From Cryptomeria japonica (lineage: Eukaryota > Streptophyta > Pinopsida > Cupressales > Cupressaceae): a stretch of DNA of 64,000 nt. The notes below the pieces were generated by a model. That model worked only from the letters and a program-made list of their open reading frames with translations. It searched no databases and was not told the origin of the DNA. The position numbers and the translations under genes were made by a program. Positions 21,578-34,659 of the stretch are shown piece by piece (positions within the stretch are counted from its first letter, which is position 1; every line of letters starts with the position of its first letter). The stretch is taken from positions 418,586,757 through 418,650,756 of the forward strand of contig NC_081415.1 in assembly GCF_030272615.1 (NCBI RefSeq). The letters are read 5' to 3'.

Positions 21578-23602
21578 CATAGTATCAGAGTCATTAGAGT
21601 GCCATTGGTTTGCCATTGACAAAAGTTTGATGCATTTTGGGTTGTGTATTTTGGATTTTTCTATTACAGGTTATTATTGGAGCTTGTTGGGTCAAATCTG
21701 AGATCACCATTAGATTGAGGAGGTTTGAGAAAGTCATAATGGCCTTTTGTTTTGTCCAATTCCAACATCTGAGGCCAAGTCTAGAGCCGTTTGAAGATGG
21801 AAGGTGGTGGCTTGTCCTACTAGCGATCTGCAATTTTGGAGCATTTTTGGTCAAATCCGTCATCGCCATTGCGCTTAGAAGGTCCAAAAACCCTAAGATT
21901 GCTTGTTCACTCGTCCAAATCGACTTCCATCACTTTGAGTTGAAAAAATTCCCCCCCTCCCCCAAGCCATACGGACGCGGTACAAGTCTGTTTTCTTTAA
22001 TTTTCTGTTTTTAAATTTATTTTTCAGCAAATTAAAAAAATTTAAATTAAATCTTATTAATATTAAAAAAAATTATTTTTTAATCAGGGGGTGCATTCTT
22101 TTTAAAGTTTTTTTTGTTTTAATCAAAATAATTTTTAAAAGATATCGTACACTGCGGTACCACAGGATACTGATAGACCCTGCAGGTACCGTAGGTCTGT
22201 CAGTACCTGCAACCCACAGGTACATAGGTGGGTGGGCTCCGTGGCAGGGTGGTACCCACGTGCATTTTTTTAGTTTTCTTTTTGAAAGTTTTTGTGGGGT
22301 GTGTGTGGTGCCCCACACTAAATAAACTTTAAAAAAAAAGTTTTTCATGATTTTATTAAAGTTATTAAAACTTATTTAATATAAAACTCTTAATAAATTT
22401 TTTAAGGTTTTTATAAAACTTTTAATTATGTTTTTTTAAATTTGTTTTTTATTAAGTTTTTTTAATACTATTTTTTAATGTTTATTTCTAAATGTTAAAA
22501 AATAAAAAGAGATATATTTTTCTTTATTATTTGTTAATAAAAAAAAATTTAATGTTTTTTTTTTTAAATTATTTTGATTAACTTTTATTTAAGTTTTTAA
22601 AAACAAACTTTTCATAAAATAAGCAAAATTGGGAAAAACTTTTTTTCTTGCACACCTTCATACATGTCATGCAATGCTTCCAACTAGCAATCAAGGGGGG
22701 GGGGGTCAGATTGCTCCATTATATCTCTTGGCATTATCCCAATCAGAGGTATTTTTTGTAGTATACTACATGGCATCTTTTGGGTGGCATCATCTTCATG
22801 TTTCCAAATTTGTAGTATATCATATTGTATGCTCTTGCATGAGCTATGTTGTGCTCGCACTAAAATAAAGTGTCACACCTCTTTGTATCTTGTCATTGAT
22901 GTAATCCTCATGTACTTAAATTAGGAATATTCATGTGAGACTTTTATTCTCTAGTTGAGAAAGTATTTCGATCGAGTACATCTTCCATTGGTGCTCATCC
23001 GTCTGTCTCCTTGTGAGACTTGGTGCATGGCTCCCATTGAGACTTAGATTGTACAGATTTGTGCATGGCTCCCATGAGACTTTGATTGTACTGATATTTC
23101 TATCATTTATGAGTATTCAGGATATGCTTAAAGAAGGTTTTCTCCATGCTTGATCTTTATCATGTTGCAGCGAGTGATTCATCGTCATCGACATTGGTAC
23201 TTGGTTTTGTCACACTTTGATGTTATTGTTGCAACATTGGCTCTCTTTCCTCCTTATGGGGAGGTATTTTTGTCAACATCTTGGACAATCTTTGGAGGAG
23301 ATTCTACATTGAGGGGGGGATTCATGGTCTCTCTTCTTCTCTCTTATGTGGGGGGGGGGGGGACTTTTTCCTCACATGGGGTTTTGTTCTTCTCATACAT
23401 CATTGAGCACATTGTGTGTTTTCATCTCTCTTTTGGGGGGGAGTTTTTTCCCATTGGTTTTTCTCTTTTTCTCCATTTGTGAGAGATTGCATTGGTTTGA
23501 TTGCATCTCATTTGTACATGGATACATAACATGGCCTTGTAGTCGGGACCCATCTTGCATTGTTAGCTTAAGTGCCTTCCCCTAAGTTGCACTTAAGGGG
23601 TG
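21578..23602 (+). other. Unit 3 internal region, the uninterrupted one
   Basis: About 2.0 kb and the reference for the family: primer-binding site (TAGTATCAGAGT), leader ORF (21637-22014), hairpin (22165-22207; 14 base pairs, one bulged A, one G-U), the empty site for the TIR element (22311), the empty site for the LINE (22519), 11-G tract (22695-22705), purine tract and LTR4. No gag or pol motif on either strand. Confidence 0.8.
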
Positions 23603-23672
23603 TGTTGGTGTAATTATTTATTCATATAGGATATAATTACACCTTACTTAAGTCGACTTAAGATAATGCATT
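23603..23672 (+). repeat. LTR4, first fragment
   Basis: TGTTGGTGTAATT to ATAATGCATT, collinear with the first 70 bases of the other LTRs, then broken by a solo LTR. Confidence 0.85.
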
Positions 23673-24816
23673 TATTTGCAAGAGACATTGTTTCGGTGAA
23701 GATTTATGCATGATAGATGCTTAGGGGTTGTCATTGATGGCAACTCAGTTCAGGAATCACATCCGGTGTACATAGATTTGACTTACCGGAACTCATTTTG
23801 TTCATAAGGCATAAGTCTGGAAGGTGGAACTCAGTAACTGGTAGAGCATGAGATCATGGTGCACATCTTAACATTGGTGTTATAATTTTGGTTGTGGTGA
23901 TTAAGGTAGATGATTCGAGGTAGCTTATTTCGTGATCCCAGTATCCAATGTTGATTCATGAGCAAGTTTAGAGGTCCGATATCATGTAATTCAGTTTAAG
24001 TAGAGCTATTTTTTGTGTGATGTGTGTTGAGAAATCTTAGGGTTGATTTCGATGATCAGTTTCGTGTTTGAGGTGATTGGGTTGACTTATGGGAAGCTTA
24101 TTATCTTCATGTTTTGGTCCGCATTTGGATCTGTGGATGGATTAAGCTGACTTGGTGATACACGTTTCATGTTGTGTGTTATACAGTTTTTGGAAGCCGA
24201 CATGATAAATGATCCATTTTTGTTGGTGCGGATATATAAGATCAATGTGGATGAGCATTTTGGTGAGAGAAATGTGTGAGGAAAGTATGTATGAGTGAAT
24301 TTGCAAGGTTGGTGAATGTAATTGAAGATTTTGGTGCTCTAGTGTGTGTTAGAGCTGAAAAACAGAGCAGAATAATAGATCAGTTGCAAAAGATAATATG
24401 AGCCTAACTAGAATTGCATTTTGGCATAGTTAGATGCTATACTTCAGTTCATTCATTATTGTAATTATTTGTAATATCCTGTAAGATAGTGAGCCTTCCT
24501 TCGGGTTGTAGCCCTTTTTGTAATTGAGCAATGAGCTCTAGGCAGTGTGCCTGAATGCAAGTGCATTCCCCTTATTTAATATTATCATACTTATGACCAT
24601 AGTATAATAATATTGTGGGTTCAAATCCCACTGTGGTTTTTCCCTTTCCGAGTTTCCACTTAAAAATCTTGGTGTTATAGTTGTGTGGATAATTGCTTTA
24701 TGTTTTTGCATTTCATTTTCTTTCTTATGCATCCAATGGATTAAGAATCAGCTAAATAAGTTAGATACTTGCAAAACATTGATTCACCTTGCTCTTAGTG
24801 TTCATTGATTCCAACA
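23673..24816 (+). mobile_element. Solo LTR related to the LTR of element F
   Basis: It resembles the minus-strand LTR at 58182-59354: TTGTCATTGATGGCAACTCA near its start, TGTGGTTTTTCCCTTTCCGA near 24635, and TGTTCATTGATTCCAACA at its end. The expected first six bases (TGTTGG) are missing. The flanks GCATT and ATATT may be a target duplication that diverged at two transition sites. A single LTR with no internal sequence is what recombination between two LTRs leaves. Confidence 0.7.
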
Positions 24817-24888
24817 ATATTCCATCGTAGTTTGGATATGAGACACTTAGGGAAGTGTTCACATTGGGAGTGTGTATGTAGGAGAAAT
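24817..24888 (+). repeat. LTR4, middle fragment
   Basis: Resumes the LTR at CCATCGTAGTTTGGATATGA and runs to GGAGAAAT, where a second solo LTR begins. Confidence 0.85.
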
Positions 24889-26138
24889 TGTTAGATAGTT
24901 CAAATAACTGGAAGACAACTGAGAGGGGGGGTGAATAAGTTGTCACCAGATTATTGGAACCTTAAGCAATTAAAATTTTAATACCAAAACACATAAGATC
25001 AATACCAGAATGTATAAACCAATTATCGAAATAACATATATACCAATTAAGCACAAGAAACAATTAGAGAGTAAATACCATCCACATGACACCAAGATTC
25101 GTACGTGGAAAACCCGGTAAAGGGAAAAACCACGGTGGGAAGCCTACCCACAGTCAGATAATACTTCTGCAGTAAGTATGTGAATACAAATTGAGGGGTT
25201 TGCACTTGCAGGAAGTCCAACAACCTAGAGCACACTGCTCATTACAAAAGGAATCTCACTAACTACATAAAAATCTAGACTACAATCCAGAAGAAAGAAT
25301 GAACTGCAATGATAGCATCTCCTATGCCTGCATACAGTTTCGGTTAAGCTCAATACTGGAGGACTCAATCCTCTTACGTAGACCCAACTCGATCACCAAT
25401 GATCAACCAAATCTTTTGAATGAATGATTTTTACATTATTCGCTCGCATACATCCTTTTCTTATCCCTTATATTCCATACATGATCTACAATGAGATCTT
25501 ACATCATATATATACAAACCCTCAACCATAAATAATCAGGTCGCCCACCAGACAATAAAGCAATTACATAATTACAAAACATGTCGGCCTGAGACCAAAC
25601 AAATAATATCCAACCCATAAGACATCCCAAAAACACATCAAGAAGATCAAACAACATGTTACATTAAGTCGGTCCATAACCTAGATAGTATCGGACCCAA
25701 TGTAGGTCCACACATGCTAAAGCAATGATCCCAATCAACCAAGTCTCAAACATGATCACCATCACCATCCTGAATCTCTACTAGAAGCCACACCAACACC
25801 ACTTATGCATAACATCAAAGATCTTCAACAAAGCTCTGCCGGTGAAACCCTCACCAAATCAACAAACCAAGCTTACTAGCATATAAGATAGCATCCGATC
25901 ACCAAATCAAAACCAACTAATTGAACATGAATCTGAGTAGCATGAATAGAAAATCTAAGCCAATTCCAAAAGCCAAAGTATATCAGAGTATACTGGATCA
26001 TCATGATCTAATCCAACTAGAAACCAAACAACTTACCAAGACCAAATGGATATCGGTAAAGCAGCCAAAACAACTAGTGTTGACATCAATGACAAAACAT
26101 CAATGCAACACATAATCAATTCCTCCAAATGGCCAACA
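24889..26138 (-). mobile_element. Second solo LTR, minus strand
   Basis: 1,250 bp with ends TGTTAGATAG and GGCCAACA. Orientation comes from the C-rich tail (here GAGAGGGGGGGTGAATAAG near 24921) and the block read on the minus strand as TGGTTTTTCCCTTTACCGGG near 25120, both SIRE-type LTR features. GAAAT (24884-24888) and TAAAT (26139-26143) look like a 5-bp target duplication with one change. The rest of LTR4 follows. Confidence 0.75.
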
Positions 26139-26477
26139 TAAATTCCACCTTTTATGGTGTGATATTGTTGTTACTTTATCATATCCACTTATTGTGGGAT
26201 GATAATTAGACCTTCGGTGGGTCTTCCACCTCATGTGGAATATTTTATTATTTCTCCTACCTACCCTTGCATCTCATTGAGCCACATGTCATCTTTGTGT
26301 TCTCTCTTGTCTCTTAGCCTTGCTTTTATAAGCATGCTCATCCACATTGTATGTAATTTTTGATGATCCAGTTGATCAGTATTTTGCATCTTGATTTGAA
26401 TATAGTTTATTCTTATCAAATCTATTTAGCTCTCTTATTGTGCTATCAATTGGACTCTAGATCTTGGCAAATTATCA
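26139..26477 (+). repeat. LTR4, last fragment
   Basis: From AATTCCACC to AAATTATCA, collinear with the other LTRs, and with TTTATAAG near 26325. It shares CAATTGG and GATCCA with LTR1. The 7-bp repeat AACCCAT follows directly. Confidence 0.88.
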
Positions 26478-26740
26478 AACCCATCACCCCTTGTGAATGT
26501 ACATTACAAACAACAATGAGAATTAAATATTACAAATCATTTTTCCAATGCATCCTAAGTGCCTTAGGACACTTTCCAAGTATGTTAAAACCATGTCATA
26601 TGATTTACAAAGTAGATGGCACCTTAATCCTAATACTTTGTGCTCAATTGTATCTAAGTTGGGGCTTGTCATTAGATTATATGGGGGATGGAGAATTGAC
26701 ATTGTACACGAGAATAAAAATGATTACAATTCATTCAATA
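26478..26740 (-). mobile_element. Probable LTR, second part
   Basis: Sequence between the array and the resumed LINE ORF1. By position it is the other side of the element at 4745-5598 (about 1.1 kb in all). There is no gene and no confirmed terminus. The ORF at 26360-26764 runs from LTR4 into this stretch and is not credible. Confidence 0.3.
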
Positions 26741-27327
26741 CATAGGATAAGTAAGCTTATTTAATTGGGTGGTAATTGGATTCAAGCAATAGAAATTGAG
26801 GACAATTCTTTTTTGTTGTTGTTGATGGAGTATCAAATCACACTTTGAAGCAATGTGCCCTAGGCCTTCACAACAAAAAGATTAAAAAAAAAAGCCACAT
26901 AACATGTGTTTAAACAAGATAAGTTAAAATTGATTCTGGCCAAATCTTCTTCTAATGATTGTTCTCATTTGAATAAAGTATAATTGCAAGAAATCTCTAA
27001 TCCTAGAAATATTTGTGAGATCAAGCAAACTCAAGATAATGGTTCAAAGGAGACATAAGATGAAGTGGGATTGAGTTTGGTCTCAACAAAGAGGAAAAAA
27101 TGGATGATGTGGAGTGGCTAAGGCACCAAGGCAAATGAAAGAGCCAAATTGTGACTTGTAGAAAGATATTAGAATGGAGATGACATCTGAGGCAAAAAAT
27201 ATTGAATTAGAAGAAGTAGAGTTGGTGGGAGAGCTCTCTAACTTGGATGATCTTGCAAAGATCGACCCATGGTGTATAAGCCAATTGGCTTCAAAGGGAT
27301 TGGAAAAATCTAGGAAGGGGAAAGTAT
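26741..27327 (+). pseudogene. LINE ORF1, zinc-knuckle and C-terminal part
   Basis: Frames read RISKLI, then GGNWIQAIEIED, followed by a degraded zinc knuckle ending SHFEAMCPRPSQQKD near 26820-26880. Plant LINE ORF1 proteins have this order after DUF4283: 'diskpL', 'W.Q.ieYe..p..C..C...GH....CP'. A charged C-terminal stretch (ELSNLDDLAKIDPW) reaches to about 27320. It probably continues the ORF1 piece at 4260-4740. Several frameshifts and stops. Element D is inserted at 27328. Confidence 0.5.
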
Positions 27328-28347
27328 TGAAGACACTTTAGTACTAAGAGGGGGGTGAATCAATCTAGACCTTAAAACACTTTAACTTTAATCCTTTAAT
27401 CTTCAAAATATAAATAGCAACAATGAAACATGAAACCACAAAACATAGTGCACAAGCAAACACCAGATTTATGTGGAAAACCTTAAATAAAAAAAAATCA
27501 TGGTGAGAGTCAACTCACAATATATCTGAAATCATTACAATCTATTTTAGGCAAAAAACTACCAAGGAAGCACATTACCACCTAAAATACTTGCAAGTTG
27601 AGATGCACTATCTCAGGGCAATATATAAAGGAATTATAAGCTGAAGCTCACTACTTTAAGGAAAGATACATTAACATCCACAAATTTTGAGTCAGCATAA
27701 TAGTCATTCTTCAATTGTGAAATTGTCCTTTGAATCTCTGTTACAAGCAAAAAACTCCAACAACAATCACCACCACATTCACTGTCTTCACATCACAACA
27801 CTTTGCAATTGATATGATCATAGAATACTTCACACATCATCTTCCCCATACACAATTACCACCAAGAAACACCATCACATTGATTTGATCTTCTATATAT
27901 ACCATCTTCATCTTTACAAACATCAACTAGGTTAGCCAGAACAAGGGACAAGCATAGATCCTATCAAATCGGCCACCAAACATAATTGCAGTGATTGTGG
28001 TCTAATATAGGAGATATAGAGGACCATACACAATATTACATATCTCTAAGTAGATCCAAACCATATACACACTATAACACATCATCCAAGGTTGACAACA
28101 AAGTAACGTGTAGATAAAGCATGTAACACACAACCAATAGGCCCAAAATATATCATCCAACTAAAATAACTCAATTTGGATCCCCACATTCCATAGGTGA
28201 GACCTAGACACAACACAACAACTTCTCCATCATCAGCACAGTTCATCAACTTTAGTACAAGCCAAAAAACAAACTTCTGGTAGCCAAATAACCACAGTTA
28301 TCCAGATACACAATATCATACACAATGCAACAACAAACATATCATCT
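27328..28347 (-). repeat. Element D, 3' LTR, distal part
   Basis: On the minus strand the LTR ends GTGTCTTCA, with the GATTCACCCCCC-type tail near 27350 and a TGTGGAAAACC-type block near 27470. Element B begins inside it at 28348. The proximal part of the same LTR appears at 42549-43285, next to D's purine tract. No coding sequence. Confidence 0.65.
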
Positions 28348-30448
28348 TGTTAGAAGTCTGAGATGTTTGTTAATTTTTGTTGTCATTGATGTCAAACTTT
28401 GTATTTAGGATAGAGTTTGGTCTGGATATGGTTGTGTATTGTTGCAAGTTTCTCTACTGGTGTTGATGTTGAGTTTGTTGAGTTTGTGTTGTTGTTGTTG
28501 AGTTTATAGAGTATATGATGAGTTTGATATGTGGGAAAGAGTTTTTAATGCTCTAGTGGTTGAATGTTTTGCTTACCTCCAAATGGTGAAGGTTATGCTT
28601 TGAGGTTTTGAATATGTTGTATCATCATGTTGTCTGGTTCACGAATTGTACGAGTTTTTCATTGTTGTGTTCTAAGAGTGAGAGCGTCTATCAGATTGGT
28701 CTAAAAATTCTTTAGTGGCCTCCGGATATGTGGAATCTTGTACTAGGTTTTGATAGACATGTCGACTTTGTTAGTGTAGTATTTTAGTTTAGTTCTATGG
28801 TGGTGTTTCTCTTCCAAATGTGAGTTGTATTGGATTATGCTTGGTATGTTCATTTTTTTGCATATATGACCAGATTATCTTGTTTGTATCATAATTTTTT
28901 GTCTATATATGCTTTGGGAGCTATGTGAGATGGTTGTTATGGGTCTCACTATGGTATGTGCAGATCCACGTTAAGTAATTTGTATTGGAAGATGTTTTTA
29001 GCTGATTAGTTGCTGAGCTTTATCGTTTATCTCTAGGTTATGTTTAGTGCCAACTTTGGAGGATGTGTTAGCATGTGGAATTCATTGGATTAGACTTGGA
29101 AGGATGTTTTGTGATGGATTTGGCTCCCCTCTTTCTCCTAGAGTGTATTTAATTGAATATTTTTGGTTTGGGTGGCTTATTTCATGTAATAATATTTACT
29201 CTATTTGTGGTAGACCCTCAATTAGGTTTTTGATGATCTAACTTGTATTTAAGGAGCATGAATGTATGAGTTGTGTGTGGCATAATGTGTGAATTTATGT
29301 GAAGTGGATGCAAATGATGTACAAGCAGATTTTGTGTTGCGGATGCGTGAAAGTTAGTTTGAGAAGAGCCTTGATGATAATCTTTCAGTGTTGACAATGT
29401 TGTGAGATAGTGGTTTATGACATATGTGTTTTCCATTATGTTGGTCACTTGACACAGAGGCTCAAGGGTAATTTCATGTTTAGGAGATTCTTCTCATATA
29501 AGTTCTTTTATTCTTTCTATTGTCGAAAGATAGTGGGTCTCTTGGCAACCCTAAGCAATGTTCCTCAATTGTGCAAGTCCATGTATCTTGCCCTAAGGTA
29601 GTGCACCTTAGTCATGCAAGTCCATCAGGTTCATGTTGCTCCTTGGAAATAAGCCTAAAACTTTGTAATAAATTATATTGATATTGTGAGTGTAATGGTG
29701 AAAATTAGGGTTTCACCAATTAAGGTAACAAAACCACTAATTTTGATTAATTAACCACCACATTGAAAGAGGGATGGACCTGATAGATATAGGATTAATC
29801 CATCTTGGGAAAAAGTTTGAAATCATTGTTAGGTTCACTTGGTTAGGGTTTGATTCTCTCTTTCTAAGTTGAATTGTGAAAATGCTAAAATTAGGGTAAA
29901 ATAGGTGATTATTGAAGATATTGGGCATAAACAGTGAGCTACAGTCGTCATATGAAGACACCAACCTAGATATGGGAAAAAGAGGATGTTTATGCATTTT
30001 AGGGTCAGATTAAGAGGGACCATGGCATTTTGGGGTGCCATGGTCTAGACCAGGGCACTCCACGCCTTGGTCCCTCCACAATCAAGGCCTAAATAAAGGT
30101 ATTTAATGAGGTAGATATCCCATGGTAGGACCAACAAAAGGTTGTTAATGGCCTCAAAGCTAGAGAATAGGCATAAATGGACCCATAAAGGTGATGAGGC
30201 TAGGATACACTAAAGTAGGGGTACAAAAATGAGGTGTAAATTGGCTTGATGACAATTTATGATGCTATAGAGAGTATGATTCTCATCGTGGTTTTTCCTT
30301 GATTGGGTTTTCAATGTAAATCTGGTGTTCATTTATTGATGGTTAATGTTTTTAGTGTTTTATTAAATATTGTTTAATATCAGTTAGATCAAATTAGAAG
30401 TGTTCTAGATTGATTCGCCCCCCTCTTAGTCATGTCATGGGTTTAACA
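28348..30448 (+). repeat. Element B, 5' LTR
   Basis: Starts TGTTAGAAGTCTGAGATG and ends GGGTTTAACA, with the C-rich tail GATTCGCCCCCCTCTTAGT near 30411 and a primer-binding site like ATTGGTATTACAG from 30449. The first kilobase matches 33647-34636, B's 3' LTR. Near 30030 it holds a hairpin, CATGGCA...TGCCATG. The ORFs over it are not credible. Confidence 0.75.
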
Positions 30449-30469
30449 ATTGGTATTACAGTAAGGTTC

Positions 30470-31340
30470 CTCTTAGAAGAGCTTAACTACTTGAGATGGA
30501 TTCATAATGACACACACACACTTAATTTCAAAGCACCAAGGTTTGATGGCACAATTTTTTCTTACTGGAAGGAAATGATGGAATCTTATTTGGAAACTCT
30601 ATCAGATGGAATTTTAGAAATTGTCAAATATGGTTATATGCCTCCACTAAATGGTCCTCAGACTTCAAAAGAACGTAAGAATCATGAGAATAATTCAAAG
30701 GCTAGAACTGTGATTATTAGTTTCTTACGTGATGTAGTATTTTGTAAGGTTTGTAGATTGAAAGAAGCCAAAGAGGTATGGAATAAATTAAGTCAATCAT
30801 ATGAAGGGGATCTGAAGACAAAGTAGGCTAGGTTAATGAATTTGAAATAAAAATATGGGCGATGATGAAGGTGTTGAGAACTACATACATGGGGTGAACG
30901 AGATTGTGAATGCTATTAGAAGTTTTGGTGGAAAGATAGAAGAAGGTGATGTTGTGAGAAAGATTTTGGTGACTCTGCCTAAACCCTACAAGCCAAATAA
31001 GTGTGCTATTGAAGAATGTTATGATTTGGATAAGTATACAATTGATTAGCTCCTTGGGTCATTAACTATCTATGAAATATAAGAGATGGAAGATATCAAA
31101 AGAGAAAGAAAAGAAGTTGCATTCAATGTTTCAAAGATAGTTGAAGATAAACCGAAAGCAAGTGGAAAAATATGGATGAGATCGAGGCAAACTTTGTTTG
31201 AAGACTGAAGAGAGTAACTGAAAAACACAAAGGTATGTTACCTTTGAAATATTTTTATTGTGGTAGAATTTTTCATTATGCTTCTTAATGCATGTATAAA
31301 TAAGATTATAAGAGATCTGATGATGATGAGAAGAAAAGTA
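30470..31340 (+). pseudogene. Element B gag remnant
   Basis: Copia gag of the UBN2/DUF4219 type: FKAPRFDGTIFSYWKEMMES near 30530, then the helical block with AKEVWNKLSQSYEG. A stop near 30824 separates it from a second piece (30855-31049) with YIHGVNEIVNAIRSFGGKI, typical of the end of the gag core. A degraded zinc knuckle (YFYCGRIFHYAS) lies near 31250. The product would form the particle coat; it is not functional. Confidence 0.75.
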
Positions 31341-33440
31341 GACACAAAAGATTTGATATAGTGAAGAACAAGACTGTTATTGAGATGGTTATAACTATGT
31401 TGAAAGATGCTAACTTGGCTAATGTATATTGGAAAGAAGTTGTGCATACTGTTGTTTATATTCTTAATAGGGGACATATAAGAGTAAATCATACTAAGAC
31501 ACCCTATGAAATTTATAATGGAAGAACTCCCATGGTGAAGTATTTCAGAATCTTTGGAAGCAAGTGCTATATCAAAAGAGATGAAGATGATCTAGGAAAG
31601 TTTGATACCAAAGCAGATGAAGGAATATTTCTAGGTTATGCTATAAACATCAAGGCCTATCACTGTTACAACAAGAGATTAAACAAGATAGTGTAGAGCA
31701 CAAATGTAAAAATATGTGAAGAATGTGATCAGATTGCCTCTAAACCTAAATAGGAGGCCGAATTAGAGATTATTCTAGTTGCCGCTGAAGAGAAGATTGA
31801 ACTAAAAGACAAAAGTGGAAAAGAGACAAATGAAGAAGAAGAAGAAGAACCTGAGCAAGTGCCTAAGACTCCATCCAGATATGTGAGAAAGAACCATTCA
31901 AAAGATTAGATTATTGGAGATAAAAATAAAGGTGTTCAGATAAGAAGAAGAGTTGTGGAAGAAAATGAGAAAGCAAATTATTCTTTGCTTTAACAAGTTG
32001 AACCAAATTCTTATGAAGAAGCAAGGAAAGAAGATAGTTGGATAAAATAAATGGAAGGAGAGCTGAATGAGTTACAAAAAAATTACATGGGAATTGGTAC
32101 CCAGACCAGTGGATAAAAATGTGATAGGAAATAAGTGGGTGTTCTAGAATAAGCTAAACGAACAAGGACAAATTATAAGGAACAAGGAAAGTTTTGAATA
32201 CTTATAGGTTATTCACAAGTTGAAGGTATAGATTTTGCGGATTATTTTTCTCTAGTAGCTAGGATGGAAGCTATAAGGATGTTTCTTACTTTTTTCCGCT
32301 TATATGAACTTTAAGGTGTATCAAATGGATGTTAAGTTAACCTTTCTAAATGGATAAATTGAAGAAGAGGTATATGTTGAACAACTAGATGGGTTCAAAT
32401 TGTTAAAAGATACAAATATGGTTTGTAGGCTAAAGAAGGTGTTACATGGACTCAAACAAGCACCTAAAGCTTTGTGTGCTAGATTGGATATATATCTGCT
32501 CCAACAACATTTCTAAAAAGTTATTGCTGACAATAATCTTTATTTAAAAGTTGAAGGTAACAAACTACTAATTATTGTTGTTTATGTTGATGATATTATA
32601 TTTGGAGGAAATGATGATCTATGCAAGGAGTTTGCAGAAGAGATGCAAGAGGAATTTGAAATGTCAATGATTACTGCATTGTCATTATTTCTTGGTTTGC
32701 AAGTTACATAGTTAGAAGATGAAATTTTTATTTCTCAAGCCAAATATGTCAAAGAAATGTTGAAGATGTTTGAAATGGAAAATTGTAAACCAATTGCAAC
32801 TCCCTTGGTTGTTGGTTGTAAGTTGAGAAAAGATGATAAATCTTCAGAAGTTGATCATAAGAGATACAAATCTATGATTAAAGGACTGTTATATTTAACT
32901 GTCTCCAAAGAGGATTTTCAACTATTTGAAAAGTACCCTGGATTTTGGTCTTTGGTATAAAAAGAATGAAGATTTCATGCTCAAGGCATAAATAGATGCA
33001 GATTCATCCGGATGTGTTGATGATAGGAAAACTAATAGTGATGGTGCATTCTTCTTGGGAGATAGCTTGGTCTCGTGGTTAAGTAAGAAGCATGATTTAA
33101 TATCTCTATCAACTGTGGAAGTAGAATACATTGCAGCAACATCTTGTTGTACTCAAGTTATTTGGATGAAACTGACTCTTTATGATATCAGAGTAATGTA
33201 TAATGAAGTTATCCCATCATGTGTGATAATACCAATGCTATAAATATTTTAAAGAATTAGGTGATGCATTCAAGAACCAAACATATCTCAATCTAGTATC
33301 ATTTCTTAAGAGAGAAGGTTGTAGACAAGGAACTCATATTGGAATGTGTTTGTACAAAAGAATAGGTTGCAAACATTTTTACTAAGCATCGACAAAGGAT
33401 ACATTTGAGTATCTCAGGATGAAAATAGGAGTCATTGCCC
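31340..33440 (+). pseudogene. Element B pol remnant, deleted: end of integrase, RT, RNase H
   Basis: From gag the sequence jumps to the middle of integrase (EMVITMLKDANLANVYWKE, then NHTKTPYEIYNGRTPMVKYF and GIFLGYAINIKAY). Protease and the integrase catalytic core are therefore missing by internal deletion. RT pieces follow in several frames, including VEGIDFADYFSLVARMEAIR and the catalytic box VYVDDIIFGGND near 32580. RNase H appears as SLSTVEVEYIAATSCCTQVI near 33100. Many stops and shifts; it cannot be expressed as one protein. Confidence 0.75.
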
Positions 33441-33619
33441 CTCCATTTTATAACTAGATGCATAGGTGCAGTGCATCTTCCCAGAGGGAGATTTAATGCT
33501 TATTCTTTACCTCGTGGATTGATGTTGTTTCTATTCTCAGGGGGAGAAATGGAGTGTGTTGTTGTTGGAAAGGTGGTTGATATTTGTCTTTGATTCAAAG
33601 GGGAAGTATGTGCAAAGGT

Positions 33620-34636
33620 TTCCATCAATGACAAAAAGGGGGATATTTTTAGAGGTTTGATTTGTTTGTTGATATATGATTTATGTCATCATTGACATCA
33701 AACTTAGTGTTCCAGATAGAGTTTGGTCTAGATATGGTTGTGTATTGTCATAGGTTTCTCTTTTGTTGAGTTTGTGGTGTTGTTATTGAGTTTATGGAGT
33801 ATATGATGAGTTTGATATGTAATACAAAGTTTTTAATTCTCTAGTGGTTGAATGTTTTGATTACCTTTGGATGGTGAAGGTTATGTTTTGAGGTTCTGAA
33901 TATGTTGTATCATCACGCTGTCTAGTTTGTGGATTGTAAGAGTTTGGCATTGTTGTGTTCTGACAGTGAGAGCGTCTGTCAAACTGGTTTGAAAGTCTTT
34001 GGGGGCCTTTGGATATGTAGAATCTTGTGTTGCATTTTGGTGGACATATTGTGTTGGTTATTGTAGTATTTTAGTTAAGTTCTATGGTGTTGTTTTTGTT
34101 CTATCAGTGAGTTGTGTTGGATTATGCTTGGTATGTTAAGTTTTCTGCGTATCTGATTGGATTATCTTGTTTGGATCATACTTTTTGATCTTGATATTCT
34201 TTGAGAGATATTTCAGATGGTAGTTATGAGTCTCACACTAGTGTGTGGAGATGCACATTAAGTAATTTGTATTGGAAGATGTTTTTGACCATTCGGTTGT
34301 TGAGCTTTATCATTTATCTACATGTTATGTTTAGTGCCAACTTTGGAGGATGTATTAGCATGTGTGATTCATTGGATTCAACTTGAAAGGATGTTTTATG
34401 ATGGATTTGGGTCCTCTCTTTCTTCTGGAGTGGACCGCATTGAATATTTTTGGTTTGGGTGGATTATTTCATGTAATAATATTTACTTTGTGGTTGAACC
34501 TCAATTAGGTTTTTGATGATCTAGCTAATATTTAAGGAGTGTGGATGTACAAGTTGTATGTGGGATAGTGTGTGAATTGATGTGAAGTGGATGTGAATGA
34601 TGTGTAAGTAGATATTTTATTGTGGATGTGTGAAAT
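33620..34636 (+). repeat. Element B, purine tract and truncated 3' LTR
   Basis: AAAAAGGGGGATA precedes the LTR, whose start is TTTTTAGAGG where the 5' LTR has TGTTAGAAG. It follows the 5' LTR for about one kilobase and then, after GATGTGTGAAA near 34635, diverges. The last 1.1 kb of this LTR is missing, presumably deleted. Confidence 0.7.
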
Positions 34637-34659
34637 TCAATTTCTTGTAGAACACATAA

